Origin: Xenorhabdus budapestensis
Lineage (GTDB): Bacteria; Pseudomonadota; Gammaproteobacteria; Enterobacterales; Enterobacteriaceae
DNA length: 64,000 nt
Reading direction: 5' to 3'
NCBI RefSeq assembly: GCF_002632465.1
Contig: NZ_NIBS01000006.1
Location: 1-64,000, forward strand
Shown here one piece after another: positions 12,923 to 21,755 of this stretch. Position 1 is the first letter of the stretch. Every line of letters starts with the position of its first letter. Under the pieces are notes generated by a model. That model was given only the letters and a program-made list of their open reading frames with translations. It did not search any database and was not told where the DNA came from. Made by a program: the position numbers and the translations under genes.

Positions 12923-13057
12923 AGCCCAAATAGCTGTTTCAATGGGATGTAGTTTTGGTGATAAAGGAAAAGGATTTATCCGAATTAATTTAGGCTGCCC
13001 CGCCAATACCTTGAAAAAGTAATCGCAGGTTTATCTGAGTTAGCTCCCATAAAATAA
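12923..13057 (+). pseudogene. 3' stump of a MalY/PatB-type aminotransferase gene
   Basis: Immediately right of the IS1-like element the plus strand reads AQIAVSMGCSFGDKGKG then FIRINLGCPANTL, typical of the C-terminus of PLP-dependent cystathionine beta-lyase/MalY-PatB proteins. One missing base at 13010-13020 shifts the rest (VIAGLSELAPIK, stop 13055-13057) into another frame. All upstream coding sequence is gone. The gene was removed by the IS insertion plus deletion, and has a frameshift as well. The family assignment is from recognition of the motif, not from a search. Confidence 0.75.
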
Positions 13058-13685
13058 AAAGACAAAGTGTTATTAACTCTGTTTTAATTCTATTAACATA
13101 CCTGAAACTTTTCTTGTGAAAATTTTCAGGTTATTAGTTTCAGTGATTTTTGTATAAAACTAAAGTGGTAGAGTACCAGAAAGGTTTTTACAACCTGAAA
13201 GCCGTATTTTCATTTGAATTTCAGATATTGGTAATACTCACAACAGAAGGTAGTCAGACTAAGTTATCGCTCTATATTACAGCAAGAATTTCTAAACATA
13301 CGCAACAGTACTAGTATCAATATTGAATGTCCGTGTAATGTCACGGATATTAATCTTATTTATGATAAAATAAGCTCATTTCTCTTTTACCCCCAAAATA
13401 TCTTTATTTTCATTAAGAATATATTTCTTCTATTATTCAAGATCTTTTCTGCCAATCAGATATTTTACTTCTCGCCAGCTAGCAAAATAGCGTCATTAAA
13501 TAAACTGTTTTTCAACCAACAAGTGATCTGCATTCCATTTTTGCAATCTGATGCAAATTTGCATTGATCATTCTTTGATCACAACCTATTTATTGTTCAA
13601 CAATTTAAAAACAATAAGATAACAATCCATGCAATTTAAACCGACAATAGAACAGCACTTCATTTATCTAAAGGGGAAGTAGAAG
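13058..13685. other. Upstream region of the DUF969-DUF979-pcp unit
   Basis: No gene found in these 628 bases. Visible structure: a hairpin ACCTGAAA/TTTCAGGT around 13100-13131 that may end the old aminotransferase gene, a hairpin TCCGTG/CACGGA near 13329-13346, and a palindrome cluster at 13551-13583 (listed separately). The promoter of the downstream unit should lie in the last 150 bases. Confidence 0.6.
13551..13583. promoter_or_regulatory. Candidate operator: palindrome cluster
   Basis: A perfect 14-bp palindrome ATGCAAATTTGCAT (13551-13564) is followed directly by two TTGATCA motifs, each containing the palindrome TGATCA, in a stretch ending about 100 bases before the DUF969 start. The layout fits a repressor operator for the downstream unit. 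The regulator is unknown. Confidence 0.45.
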
Positions 13686-14429
13686 ATGCAGTACACAATC
13701 AATTTCTGGCCCTTAATTGGGATCGCAGTCATCATGGTCGGCTTTATTCTGAAGTTCAATCCTGTTTTGATTGTAACAATTGCAGGGCTGGTTACTGGGT
13801 TAGCCGCCGGTATGCCAATCCTCGATATTCTGGAAAAACTCGGCTCCGGGTTTCTTAATACACTGAATCTACCGCTGATTATTTTACTGCCCTTAGTCAT
13901 CATCGGCCTGCTGGAAAGGCATGGGTTAAAAGAACAAGCCCAACGCACAATTTCCCATATCAAAAGCGCCACAGCAGGACGTCTATTGATCATCTATTTA
14001 TTTGTACGTGAAACCTCTGCTGCTCTGGGATTAACCAGTCTGGGTGGGCATCCACAAATGGTTCGTCCACTGTTGGCACCTATGGCAGAAGGGGCTGCCA
14101 AGAATCAATATGGTGATTTGCCTGACCATGTCCGTTACCGGATCCGTGCTATGTCCGCTGCAACGGATAATACCGGATTATTTTTCGGTGAAGATATCTT
14201 TGTCGCGTTCGGTGCCATTATATTTATGCACAATTTTATGCTGAACTCCGCTGGCATCCAGACTGAACCTCTGCATATCGCCATGTGGGGCATTCCGACC
14301 GCTATTTGCGCTTTTCTAATCCATTCAGTTAGGCTATATCGCCTTGATAGCAGGCTTGCCAAAGAAATTGCTTCCCTGAATCACGCACCTTTAAATCCTA
14401 TAAAGCAGGCCAGTAAGGAGGTAAGATAA
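13686..14429 (+). CDS. DUF969 family membrane protein (putative permease half)
   Basis: Hydrophobic protein of 247 residues with several membrane segments, starting MQYTINFWPLIGIAV. Recognisable family stretches are FVRETSAALGLTSLGGHP and AATDNTGLFFGEDIFVAFGA. The family is paired with DUF979 and often sits beside pcp, which suggests the two proteins form one transporter, perhaps for pyroglutamate or its peptides; this role is inferred from context only. GGGGAAG precedes the ATG. The stop overlaps the next start (TAATG). Confidence 0.85.
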   Translation: MQYTINFWPLIGIAVIMVGFILKFNPVLIVTIAGLVTGLAAGMPILDILEKLGSGFLNTLNLPLIILLPLVIIGLLERHGLKEQAQRTISHIKSATAGRLLIIYLFVRETSAALGLTSLGGHPQMVRPLLAPMAEGAAKNQYGDLPDHVRYRIRAMSAATDNTGLFFGEDIFVAFGAIIFMHNFMLNSAGIQTEPLHIAMWGIPTAICAFLIHSVRLYRLDSRLAKEIASLNHAPLNPIKQASKEVR

Positions 14430-15445
14430 TGTTTCAATTACAGTATCTCTACTACTTAGCTGGTGCTATTTTACTTATTGTTACTGTGATGTCCTGGCGC
14501 GATAAAACTAATCCCCGTCGCTTGACTACCGGCCTGTTTTGGGGACTTTATGGCTTTATTTTTCTATTGGGAGACTGGAGCTACCGTCTGATAGAGATCC
14601 GGATCAGCGACGAAACTCATGCAACAAGAATTATCCATATCGGAGTGGGAATTCTGGTGGTTGTAATGGCTCTGCTCGCAGGGTTTGGCGGAGTACGTTT
14701 AGGTAACTACCACCAACCTACACCGAAACAGCGGCAGGAAAGTGCAGCTCGTCTCGGCAATCGCTTATTTTTACCCGCTCTGCTTATTCCCGTTGTCACT
14801 ATGATTGGCGTTTTGCTGTTTAATCATGTCTCAGGATTAGAACGAGCCATTTTTGGCGAAGGTAATCATACGACGCTGGCTACACTGTTTTCTATTAGCC
14901 TTGGCTGTCTGATCGCATTGGTCATCGCCATATATATCACCCACGAAAAAATCATGCAGCCTATGCAAGAAACTCGCCGATTGTTGGATTCTATCGGCTG
15001 TGTGTTTATTTTACCGCAAATTCTGGCAACTCTCGGATTACTGTTTACTGCCGCAGGAGTGGGCACAATTATTTCCCATCTGACGGAGAGTTATCTGGCT
15101 GTCGATAACCGATTTATCGCTGTAATGGCTTATGTATTTTGCATGGCATTACTAACCATGATCATGGGAAATGCTTTTGCTGCTTTTCCTATTGTGACGG
15201 CGGGGGTTGGTATTCCTATTCTGATCTTGCAACATGGTGGCAATCCGGCAGTGATGGCAGCAATCGGGATGTTTTCCGGCTATTGTGGTACGTTGATGAC
15301 ACCAATGGCAGCAAATTTTAATCTCGTCCCGGCTGCGCTATTGGAGCTACCTGATCGAAATGCCGTTATTAAGGCGCAAATTCCTACTGGATGTATCTTA
15401 CTGATTACCAACGTTTTTTTACTCTATTTTTTGATGTTCATATAA
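14429..15445 (+). CDS. DUF979 family membrane protein (putative permease half)
   Basis: A 338-residue polytopic membrane protein with about nine to ten hydrophobic segments, partner of the preceding DUF969 protein. A conserved C-terminal region MGNAFAAFPIVTAGVGIP and GMFSGYCGTLMTPMAANFN resembles parts of ion/organic acid transporters. It starts one base inside the DUF969 stop codon with GGAG upstream, so the pair is translationally coupled. No function has been shown for the family as far as I know. Confidence 0.85.
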   Translation: MFQLQYLYYLAGAILLIVTVMSWRDKTNPRRLTTGLFWGLYGFIFLLGDWSYRLIEIRISDETHATRIIHIGVGILVVVMALLAGFGGVRLGNYHQPTPKQRQESAARLGNRLFLPALLIPVVTMIGVLLFNHVSGLERAIFGEGNHTTLATLFSISLGCLIALVIAIYITHEKIMQPMQETRRLLDSIGCVFILPQILATLGLLFTAAGVGTIISHLTESYLAVDNRFIAVMAYVFCMALLTMIMGNAFAAFPIVTAGVGIPILILQHGGNPAVMAAIGMFSGYCGTLMTPMAANFNLVPAALLELPDRNAVIKAQIPTGCILLITNVFLLYFLMFI

Positions 15446-15451
15446 ACAATT

Positions 15452-15511
15452 AGTTATAAATATATTGGTTATAAATACATTAATTATAAAAACATACTTA
15501 TAAAATAACGA
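15452..15511. repeat. Degenerate 15-bp tandem repeat, four units
   Basis: Four units with the pattern nnTTATAAATAnATT: 15452-15466, 15467-15481, 15482-15496 and 15497-15511. The array fills the gap between the DUF979 stop and the pcp ribosome site. Confidence 0.75.
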
Positions 15512-15523
15512 CAGGAAACAGCT

Positions 15524-16171
15524 ATGAAAACAATTTTAATCACTGGTTTTGAGCCTTTTGGGAGCGAAACCATCAATCCTTCATGGGAAGCGATAAAACC
15601 ACTGCAAGGCAACCAAATTGCCGATGTAAACATTGAAATTGAGCAACTCTCCTGTATTTTTGATACTTCACTGGAACAACTTTATGCCGCCATTGATAAG
15701 CATCAGCCGGAAATGGTGATTTCCGTCGGGCTGGCAGGAGGCCGGCCAAATATCAGCGTAGAGCGGGTCGCAATCAATATCAACGATGCCAGAATTGCTG
15801 ATAATGCAGGTAAACAGCCAATTGATACTCCCGTTATTGCCGGAGGCCCTGCGGCTTATTTCTCCAGCCTCCCTATCAAAGCAATAGTCAATGAACTAAA
15901 GACAGCAGGTATTCCCGCTTCTGTCTCTCAAACAGCCGGTACTTTTGTCTGTAACCATGTAATGTATGGCTTATTACATTATCTGTCACATAAATACCCT
16001 GCTGTTCGTGGAGGATTTATTCATGTACCTTATTTACCGCAGCAAGCAGCAGAGCATATTGAGATGCCAAGTATGTCTCTGGAAACAATGATTATCGCAT
16101 TGAAAACAGCTATTGAGATAGTCTGGAAAAATAAATCGGATATTGTTGTGACAGGTGGTACAACCCATTAA
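15524..16171 (+). CDS. pcp: Pyrrolidone-carboxylate (pyroglutamyl) peptidase Pcp
   Basis: Cysteine peptidase family C15 that removes N-terminal pyroglutamate from peptides. Length is 215 residues, as usual. The catalytic triad is present at the family's usual numbers: Glu80 (in ISVERVAIN), Cys143 (in [11 protein letters not shown]) and His167 (in FIHVPYLP). The signature near the N-terminus reads [26 protein letters not shown] provides a ribosome site. It probably belongs to the same transcript as the DUF969/DUF979 genes, which suggests a pyroglutamyl-peptide use pathway. Confidence 0.95.
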   Translation: MKTILITGFEPFGSETINPSWEAIKPLQGNQIADVNIEIEQLSCIFDTSLEQLYAAIDKHQPEMVISVGLAGGRPNISVERVAININDARIADNAGKQPIDTPVIAGGPAAYFSSLPIKAIVNELKTAGIPASVSQTAGTFVCNHVMYGLLHYLSHKYPAVRGGFIHVPYLPQQAAEHIEMPSMSLETMIIALKTAIEIVWKNKSDIVVTGGTTH

Positions 16172-16311
16172 GTTTGCCACTACGTTGTATAGCCTATGGT
16201 TTTTGAAGTCAACGAGCTATTATTGTCTTTCATTATTGTTATTTTATAAGGCGGTTTATATTTTTGATTATTTATTTTTTAATATTCTGGCTCGTATAAA
16301 AATTAAGGGTA

Positions 16312-16347
16312 CAAAAGTAAAATTAGCCACTGCATACAGTGGCTAAT
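16312..16347 (-). terminator. Terminator after pgpA
   Basis: Stem TTAGCCACTG/CAGTGGCTAA (16323-16332 and 16337-16346) with a 4-base loop. On the minus strand it is followed by TTTTACTTTT, so it ends the nrdR-to-pgpA operon. Confidence 0.85.
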
Positions 16348-16380
16348 CAGTCAGTTATCACTACGCTAAAAATGGAAGGA

Positions 16381-16872
16381 TCAGAAAGGTAATAGTTGAT
16401 ATAAATTCAGCAACCAGATAACAATCACGGCAAAAATCGCGGCGATAATATCATCCAGCATAATACCAACCCCGCCTTTCACATAACGGTCAAACCAGCG
16501 AATCGGCCACGGTTTCCACATATCGAAAATACGAAATACCACAAAAGCCACTAACACCCATTGCCAGTTGAGGACAGGGATCGCCATTAATGTGATCCAC
16601 ATTCCGATGAATTCATCCCAGACCACACACCCTGGATCTTCAACCTGCATAGCATCAGCTGCTTTCTGGCAGATAACACAGCCAATAATTGTGCCCAACA
16701 AAATAGCCAGCCAGCCCCCCCATTGGGGTAACTGTACCAACAATAACCAAAATGGGATAGCAACGACTGAACCCATGGTGCCCGGAATAATCGGCGATAA
16801 ACCACTGCCGAATCCGGTAGCCAGCAAGTGCCACGGATTGCTCATCCTCAAACGACATTTTGCATCATCCAT
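16381..16872 (-). CDS. pgpA: Phosphatidylglycerophosphatase A PgpA
   Basis: Inner-membrane phosphatase converting phosphatidylglycerophosphate to phosphatidylglycerol. Family motifs [38 protein letters not shown] and [17 protein letters not shown] are present. The open frame reaches 16902, but ATG 16872 is preceded by GGAGGG seven bases away and overlaps the thiL end by eight bases (ATGGATGA), so I start there: 163 residues (E. coli 172). Last gene of the operon. Confidence 0.92.
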   Translation of the reverse strand: MDDAKCRLRMSNPWHLLATGFGSGLSPIIPGTMGSVVAIPFWLLLVQLPQWGGWLAILLGTIIGCVICQKAADAMQVEDPGCVVWDEFIGMWITLMAIPVLNWQWVLVAFVVFRIFDMWKPWPIRWFDRYVKGGVGIMLDDIIAAIFAVIVIWLLNLYQLLPF

Positions 16873-17911
16873 GAGTTCCCTCCGTTTGGTCATTCGCTTC
16901 ATGCTCTGATGTCTGACAATCTTCTACCGGCTTTTTTTCGGTTTTAAAATGGTCGAATCCTTTCAGATCCAGCTCAATCTCTTCATTATTGTTAAAGTAG
17001 CGGATACCTTCTGATTCTGGTCTGATCTGCCCGATACAGCAGAAACTGGCTCCTGTATGAGCCAAAGCCATATTTAATGCACCACGGTTCAGTTCAGGCA
17101 CAGTAAAGCATAACTCGTAATCTTCACCACCACTTAATGCCAAACTTAGTGCCTGTTCTGGCGGAACATATTTCTGCATCGCCTCAGAATAAGGTAATGC
17201 ATTCAGGTTAATACGCGCACCACACTGGCTGGCAGTCAGAATATGATTCAGATCGGAAATTAAGCCATCAGATAAATCGATAGCAGAAGAGGCCAAACCA
17301 CGCAATGCCTGCCCCTGCAAGACCCGAGGCTGTGGGCGGAGATGGCGCTTGAGAAGCCAGTTTTGGATTGCTGTCTCTTCGATTGTCAGGCGATCCTGCA
17401 ATAAGGCAAGCCCTGCTGCACTATCACCCAAAGTTCCGGTCACATAAATCCAATCACCGTTTTTGGCACCGGTACGATGTAGTGCTCTGCCAGCCGGAAC
17501 CAGACCATGTACAGTCAGAGTCAGGCTCATCGGGCCTTTGGTCGTATCTCCACCAATTAACTGCATTCCGTAATAGTTCAGTTGTTCAAACAGACTATCA
17601 CTAAACCGCTTTAACCAATCCTCATTGATAGTAGGCAAAGTCAGAGCCAACGATGCCCAGGCAGGATCTGCTCCTACCGCAGCCAGATCACTGATATTGA
17701 CAGCCAGAGCCTTATACGCCAGATCTTCCGGTGTAATATCAGGAAGAAAATGAATACCAGAAACCAACGTATCCGTTGTCACTGCCAGCTCTTGCTTTTC
17801 TGCAACGGTCATCAGTGCACAATCATCACCAATCCCTAGATTCACATCACGTCGGCGGATAACATGGCGATTGAAATAACGTGCAATGAGGTCAAATTCA
17901 CCACATGCCAT
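16865..17911 (-). CDS. thiL: Thiamine-monophosphate kinase ThiL
   Basis: ATP-dependent kinase making thiamine diphosphate from thiamine monophosphate. I start at ATG 17911 ([13 protein letters not shown]), which aligns with the E. coli N-terminus, rather than at the frame's first start 17947. Motifs [29 protein letters not shown] and [12 protein letters not shown] mark the ATP/Mg sites. The 348-residue product is about 23 residues longer than E. coli ThiL because of a charged C-terminal tail rich in Glu, Lys and His that overlaps pgpA. Confidence 0.95.
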   Translation of the reverse strand: MACGEFDLIARYFNRHVIRRRDVNLGIGDDCALMTVAEKQELAVTTDTLVSGIHFLPDITPEDLAYKALAVNISDLAAVGADPAWASLALTLPTINEDWLKRFSDSLFEQLNYYGMQLIGGDTTKGPMSLTLTVHGLVPAGRALHRTGAKNGDWIYVTGTLGDSAAGLALLQDRLTIEETAIQNWLLKRHLRPQPRVLQGQALRGLASSAIDLSDGLISDLNHILTASQCGARINLNALPYSEAMQKYVPPEQALSLALSGGEDYELCFTVPELNRGALNMALAHTGASFCCIGQIRPESEGIRYFNNNEEIELDLKGFDHFKTEKKPVEDCQTSEHEANDQTEGTHG

Positions 17912-17944
17912 AATAGAATTCCAAAAAGTGACTGACGATGTGTA

Positions 17945-17970
17945 CATAAGGCCGGGAAACCGGCCTTATG
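17945..17970. other. Perfect hairpin with GAAA/TTTC loop between nusB and thiL
   Basis: An 11-bp perfect stem CATAAGGCCGG/CCGGCCTTATG around a 4-base loop. It has no T-run on the minus side, so it is unlikely to be a simple terminator. It could stabilise the upstream nusB message end or reduce thiL expression. Confidence 0.6.
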
Positions 17971-18011
17971 TTTAAAATCATCGAGTTATAATAGGGGCTA
18001 TTGGCAAGCAA

Positions 18012-18428
18012 TCACTTTTTTTTACGTGCTACCGGACCAGCTTTGTCCAATACCCCATTCACGAATTTATGACTATCTTCGGCACCGAACGTTTTTGCCA
18101 ATTCGATACCTTCATTAATAGCCACTTTGTAGGGGACATCATCACGAAAGCTTAGTTCAAACATCGCAACGCGCAAGATGGCTTTTTCCACCTGACCTAA
18201 CTCTTCAAGCTGGCGGGAAAGATAAGGAGCCATCAAAGCATCCAATTTTGCAGCATTAACCGCGACCCCGGACAGCAATTCACGGAAATAGGTGACATCA
18301 ACACCAGTTACGTCCTGCTCTGACAGAAACTGAAATTCAACATCAGCGATGCTGTTTTTGGATAATTGCCATGAATAAATTGCCTGAACAGCACACTCAC
18401 GAGCACGACGACGAGCAGCAGGTTTCAC
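18012..18428 (-). CDS. nusB: Transcription antitermination factor NusB
   Basis: All-alpha RNA-binding factor that with NusE (S10) binds boxA in rRNA leaders. It has 138 residues (E. coli 139), with N-terminal [18 protein letters not shown] and the typical [14 protein letters not shown] and KFVNGVLDK stretches. It lies between ribH and thiL as in E. coli. A boxA target is in this same window at 228-238. Confidence 0.96.
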   Translation of the reverse strand: MKPAARRRARECAVQAIYSWQLSKNSIADVEFQFLSEQDVTGVDVTYFRELLSGVAVNAAKLDALMAPYLSRQLEELGQVEKAILRVAMFELSFRDDVPYKVAINEGIELAKTFGAEDSHKFVNGVLDKAGPVARKKK

Positions 18429-18457
18429 AAAATTCCCCTTAATTAAAACTAAAAAAC

Positions 18458-18928
18458 TTAAGCCTTGATGGCTTTAATTACATTAATCATTTCTAATGCG
18501 GTCAATGCAGCTTCAGCCCCTTTATTGCCCGCTTTAGTACCCGCACGTTCAATTGCCTGTTCAATATTTTCGGTTGTCAGAACACCAAATGTGACAGGAA
18601 TGTCGCTGGACATTGCCACACTGGACAAGCCAGAGCTGCATTCACCGGCAACATATTCGAAGTGGGCCGTACCGCCACGGATAACAGTACCCAAAGCGAT
18701 AACCGCATCATACTTTTTGGATTCAGCCAGTGCCTTAACTGTCAACGGCAACTCATAAGCTCCCGGAACCCATACTACGGTGATATTGTCTGAAGAAACC
18801 TGACCGATGCGTTCCAGCGCATCCACGGCCCCTTCCAGCAGGCTGTTATTAATGAAGTTGTTAAAGCGGGCAATTGCAATAGTAATACGGGCTTCAGGAG
18901 CTGCAACAACACCTTTGATTACGTTCAT
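18458..18928 (-). CDS. ribH: 6,7-dimethyl-8-ribityllumazine synthase RibH (RibE)
   Basis: Lumazine synthase of riboflavin synthesis that condenses ribitylamino-uracil with dihydroxybutanone phosphate. It is known to form 60-meric capsids in the family. Length is 156 residues, as in E. coli. Motifs [29 protein letters not shown] (catalytic His in HFE) and [12 protein letters not shown] are present. AAGGA lies shortly before the ATG. Confidence 0.96.
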   Translation of the reverse strand: MNVIKGVVAAPEARITIAIARFNNFINNSLLEGAVDALERIGQVSSDNITVVWVPGAYELPLTVKALAESKKYDAVIALGTVIRGGTAHFEYVAGECSSGLSSVAMSSDIPVTFGVLTTENIEQAIERAGTKAGNKGAEAALTALEMINVIKAIKA

Positions 18929-19026
18929 AGCCTTCCTTATATCTTATTCATATCCGCAGGGGCGCGGATCTTATCACATTCTTTTTCTCTGCGTCTTGAT
19001 TTATGTTCAAAGTTAAACCAGAGCAC

Positions 19027-20160
19027 TTAGCGCGGTCGTAAACGAAGACGCACATCAGGCCCAACTTGTTTTACATCCATCAGTGTAAATTCTGGCGCAT
19101 CCGATAATTTTTGCAGTTCAGGGATAACAAATAGCCCACGAGCGTTGTTTCCCAATACTTTTGGAGCAATATAGAGGATCAGCTCATCCACCAAGCCCAA
19201 AGACAACAACGCACCTGCCAGCGTTGGCCCACATTCAGCCCAGACCGAATTTATCTGACGTTTGCCAAGCTGCATCATCAGCAGAACCAAATCAACACCA
19301 GCACCGTGTGTCGGCAATACTATCCTTTCAACAACCTGCTCAATATTTTCAGTCCAGTGCTGTTCATCTTTATCAGAACCTGCCGAGTCAGTGTGCACTA
19401 ACCAATATTGCCCTGGTTGCTGAACAACTTGATGTTGTGGCGTCACACGATTTTGGCTGTCCACAATAATACGGATCGGTTGACGCAAGAGTTCTTGAGG
19501 ATAAACAGACTGGGTCTCTGCATCCAGTTCATTCCAACGAACCGTCAGTGAAGGGTCATCTGCTAATACCGTCGCGCTGGAACTCAGGATAGCACTGCAC
19601 TGTGCCCGCAATTTCTGTACATCCTGCCGTGCTTCTGCTGATGTGATCCACTTACTCTCACCCGATGCCAATGCAGTACGCCCATCCAATGAAGCTCCCA
19701 GCTTTAATTGCAGATAAGGAAACCCAGTGCGCATACGCTTGAGAAATCCTTTATTCAGTATTTCGGCCTGTTCCATCATTAAACCATGCTCAACCGCAAT
19801 ACCTGCCTGCTGCAATTTATATAAACCACGTCCCGCAACTTGTGGATTAGGATCCTGCATTGCCACCACAACACGACTTATACCTGCGGCAATCAAAGCA
19901 TCAGCACAAGGAGGCGTTTTACCGTGGTGGCTGCATGGCTCAAGGGTAACATAGGCCGTTGCACCTTCTGCTTTGTTACCAGCCATGCGAAGAGCATGAA
20001 CTTCTGCATGAGGTTCGCCCGCACGTAAATGAAAACCTTCTCCTATTATTTGATCATCTTTGACGATGACACAACCCACGTTCGGGTTCGGAGATGTTGT
20101 AAAACGCCCCTGATACGCCAGTTCCAGCGCCCGGGACATATATGTTTCATCAAGAGTCAT
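19027..20160 (-). CDS. ribD: Riboflavin biosynthesis bifunctional deaminase/reductase RibD
   Basis: Two-domain enzyme catalysing the deaminase and reductase steps after GTP cyclohydrolase II. The N-terminal deaminase has the zinc site HAEVHAL and PCSHHGKTPPC; the C-terminal DHFR-like reductase carries GASLDGRTALASGESKWIT. It has 377 residues (E. coli 367). It lies 11 bases after nrdR on the same strand. Confidence 0.96.
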   Translation of the reverse strand: MTLDETYMSRALELAYQGRFTTSPNPNVGCVIVKDDQIIGEGFHLRAGEPHAEVHALRMAGNKAEGATAYVTLEPCSHHGKTPPCADALIAAGISRVVVAMQDPNPQVAGRGLYKLQQAGIAVEHGLMMEQAEILNKGFLKRMRTGFPYLQLKLGASLDGRTALASGESKWITSAEARQDVQKLRAQCSAILSSSATVLADDPSLTVRWNELDAETQSVYPQELLRQPIRIIVDSQNRVTPQHQVVQQPGQYWLVHTDSAGSDKDEQHWTENIEQVVERIVLPTHGAGVDLVLLMMQLGKRQINSVWAECGPTLAGALLSLGLVDELILYIAPKVLGNNARGLFVIPELQKLSDAPEFTLMDVKQVGPDVRLRLRPR

Positions 20161-20171
20161 AGTGATGGCCT

Positions 20172-20621
20172 TTAATCTTGTAGTCTGGCGATCTCTTCAC
20201 CAAATTCCCGAACGTCTTCAAAACTACGGTAAACAGACGCGAAACGAATATAAGCCACTTTATCGAGTTTTTTCAGCGCATCCATCACGAAATTGCCGAT
20301 CATTTTAGACGGGATTTCACGCTCTCCCGTAGCCCGAACCTGTGACTTAATGTGGCTAATCGCCATTTCCACATCATCAGAGCTGACAGGGCGCTTTTCC
20401 AGTGCCTTCTGCATGCCACGACGCAATTTTTCTTCGTCGAAAGGCTCCCGCATATCATCACTTTTTATGACTCTCGGCATCACCAATTCTGCGATTTCAA
20501 ACGTGGTGAATCGTTCATGACATTCAAGACACTGACGGCGGCGGCGCACTTGTGAGCCATCCCCTACCAGACGGGAATCAATAACTTTAGTATCAACGGC
20601 TGCGCAAAATGGGCAATGCAT
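20172..20621 (-). CDS. nrdR: Transcriptional repressor NrdR
   Basis: Zinc-finger, ATP-cone repressor of ribonucleotide reductase operons. Zinc cysteines C3, C6, C31 and C34 are visible, and the ATP-cone follows ([19 protein letters not shown]). Length is 149 residues, as in E. coli. It is the first gene of nrdR-ribD-ribH-nusB-thiL-pgpA. Confidence 0.96.
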   Translation of the reverse strand: MHCPFCAAVDTKVIDSRLVGDGSQVRRRRQCLECHERFTTFEIAELVMPRVIKSDDMREPFDEEKLRRGMQKALEKRPVSSDDVEMAISHIKSQVRATGEREIPSKMIGNFVMDALKKLDKVAYIRFASVYRSFEDVREFGEEIARLQD

Positions 20622-20675
20622 ATTGTTTCCTGACAGTTAACCGAACAGACAAACAGTTTACCTTGAAGTGATAAT

Positions 20676-20713
20676 GAAAAACACCCTGTCAGTAAGTACT
20701 CACAGGGTGTTTG
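20676..20713 (-). terminator. Terminator after secF
   Basis: Stem AACACCCTGT/ACAGGGTGTT around a loop, followed on the minus strand by further T residues (20676-20680). It separates secF from nrdR. Confidence 0.85.
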
Positions 20714-20776
20714 AACAAGACAAACTATGTCATTAAAAACTGGTCATCAAAAACTATGTCATTACAGAAAAAGTGA

Positions 20777-21745
20777 TTAAGGAAGAATGGAAGGTTGATC
20801 CGCCCCTTCTTTCTCCACTTTCTGCACAATCATATGCTCACGCTTCATACCGAGTTTCAGCGCTAGCGCAGATGCAACATAGATAGAAGATGCTGTACCG
20901 ATGGAAACCCCGATTAACATCGCCAGTGAGAATCCTTTCAGCATTTCGCCACCGAAGATATAAAGCATCATCACCACCAGTAATGTCGTCGCTGAGGTCA
21001 TAATCGTACGGCTCAGAGTCTGAGTCAGAGAGACGTTTATGATTTCATATGACGTACCACGGCGTATCTTACGGAAGTTCTCACGAATACGATCCGAGAC
21101 AACAATACTATCGTTTAATGAATAACCGATAACGGACATCAACGATGCCACGATAGTCAGGCCAATTTCAATGTGGAATAACGACAGTATACCTAATGTA
21201 ATGATGACGTCATGAGCAAGCGCGATAACGGCCCCTAACGCCAGACGCCATTCGAAGCGGAATCCGACATAAATCAGAATACAGATCAGCGCCACCACTA
21301 GCGCCATTGCCCCGGTTTGCGCTAACTCGCTTCCCACACTTGGGCCAACAAATTCAACTCGCTTAACAACCGCATCTTTATCGATATCTGCGTTTATGAC
21401 CGAGATAATTTTATTGCCCAGCTCCTGACCTGCATTACCAGTCACTGGCGGCATACGAACCATTACGTCACGGCTGCTGCCAAAGTTTTGCAAAAGTGGA
21501 TCTGCAAAACCATTTTTCATCAGGCTCTCACGCATCTTATCCAGATCAGCCGGTTTACTCAGGTTAATCTCAATTACCGTACCACCGGTAAAATCAAGCC
21601 CCCAGTTAAACCCGCGAGTTGCTATCATGACGATGGAAGCGATCAACAGCAGAAACGAAACAGTAAAGGCGACGTTGTCCCAGCGCATAAAGTCGATGAC
21701 TTTACGCCCATAGTTTAATTGTTCAACAGAGTAATCCTGTGCCAC
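20777..21745 (-). CDS. secF: Protein translocase subunit SecF
   Basis: Inner-membrane RND-type subunit that with SecD uses the proton gradient to pull proteins through SecYEG. Start chosen at GTG 21745 ([15 protein letters not shown]), because AAGGAG lies six bases upstream and the protein then aligns with E. coli SecF; this gives 322 residues (E. coli 323). Motifs GLDFTGGT and [19 protein letters not shown] are present, and the C-terminus [12 protein letters not shown] is identical to E. coli's. Confidence 0.96.
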   Translation of the reverse strand: MAQDYSVEQLNYGRKVIDFMRWDNVAFTVSFLLLIASIVMIATRGFNWGLDFTGGTVIEINLSKPADLDKMRESLMKNGFADPLLQNFGSSRDVMVRMPPVTGNAGQELGNKIISVINADIDKDAVVKRVEFVGPSVGSELAQTGAMALVVALICILIYVGFRFEWRLALGAVIALAHDVIITLGILSLFHIEIGLTIVASLMSVIGYSLNDSIVVSDRIRENFRKIRRGTSYEIINVSLTQTLSRTIMTSATTLLVVMMLYIFGGEMLKGFSLAMLIGVSIGTASSIYVASALALKLGMKREHMIVQKVEKEGADQPSILP

Positions 21746-21755
21746 AACGTGCTCC

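Noticed and set aside
16196..16300. Short AT-rich frame after pcp
   Set aside because: No ribosome site and strongly hydrophobic by AT bias only.
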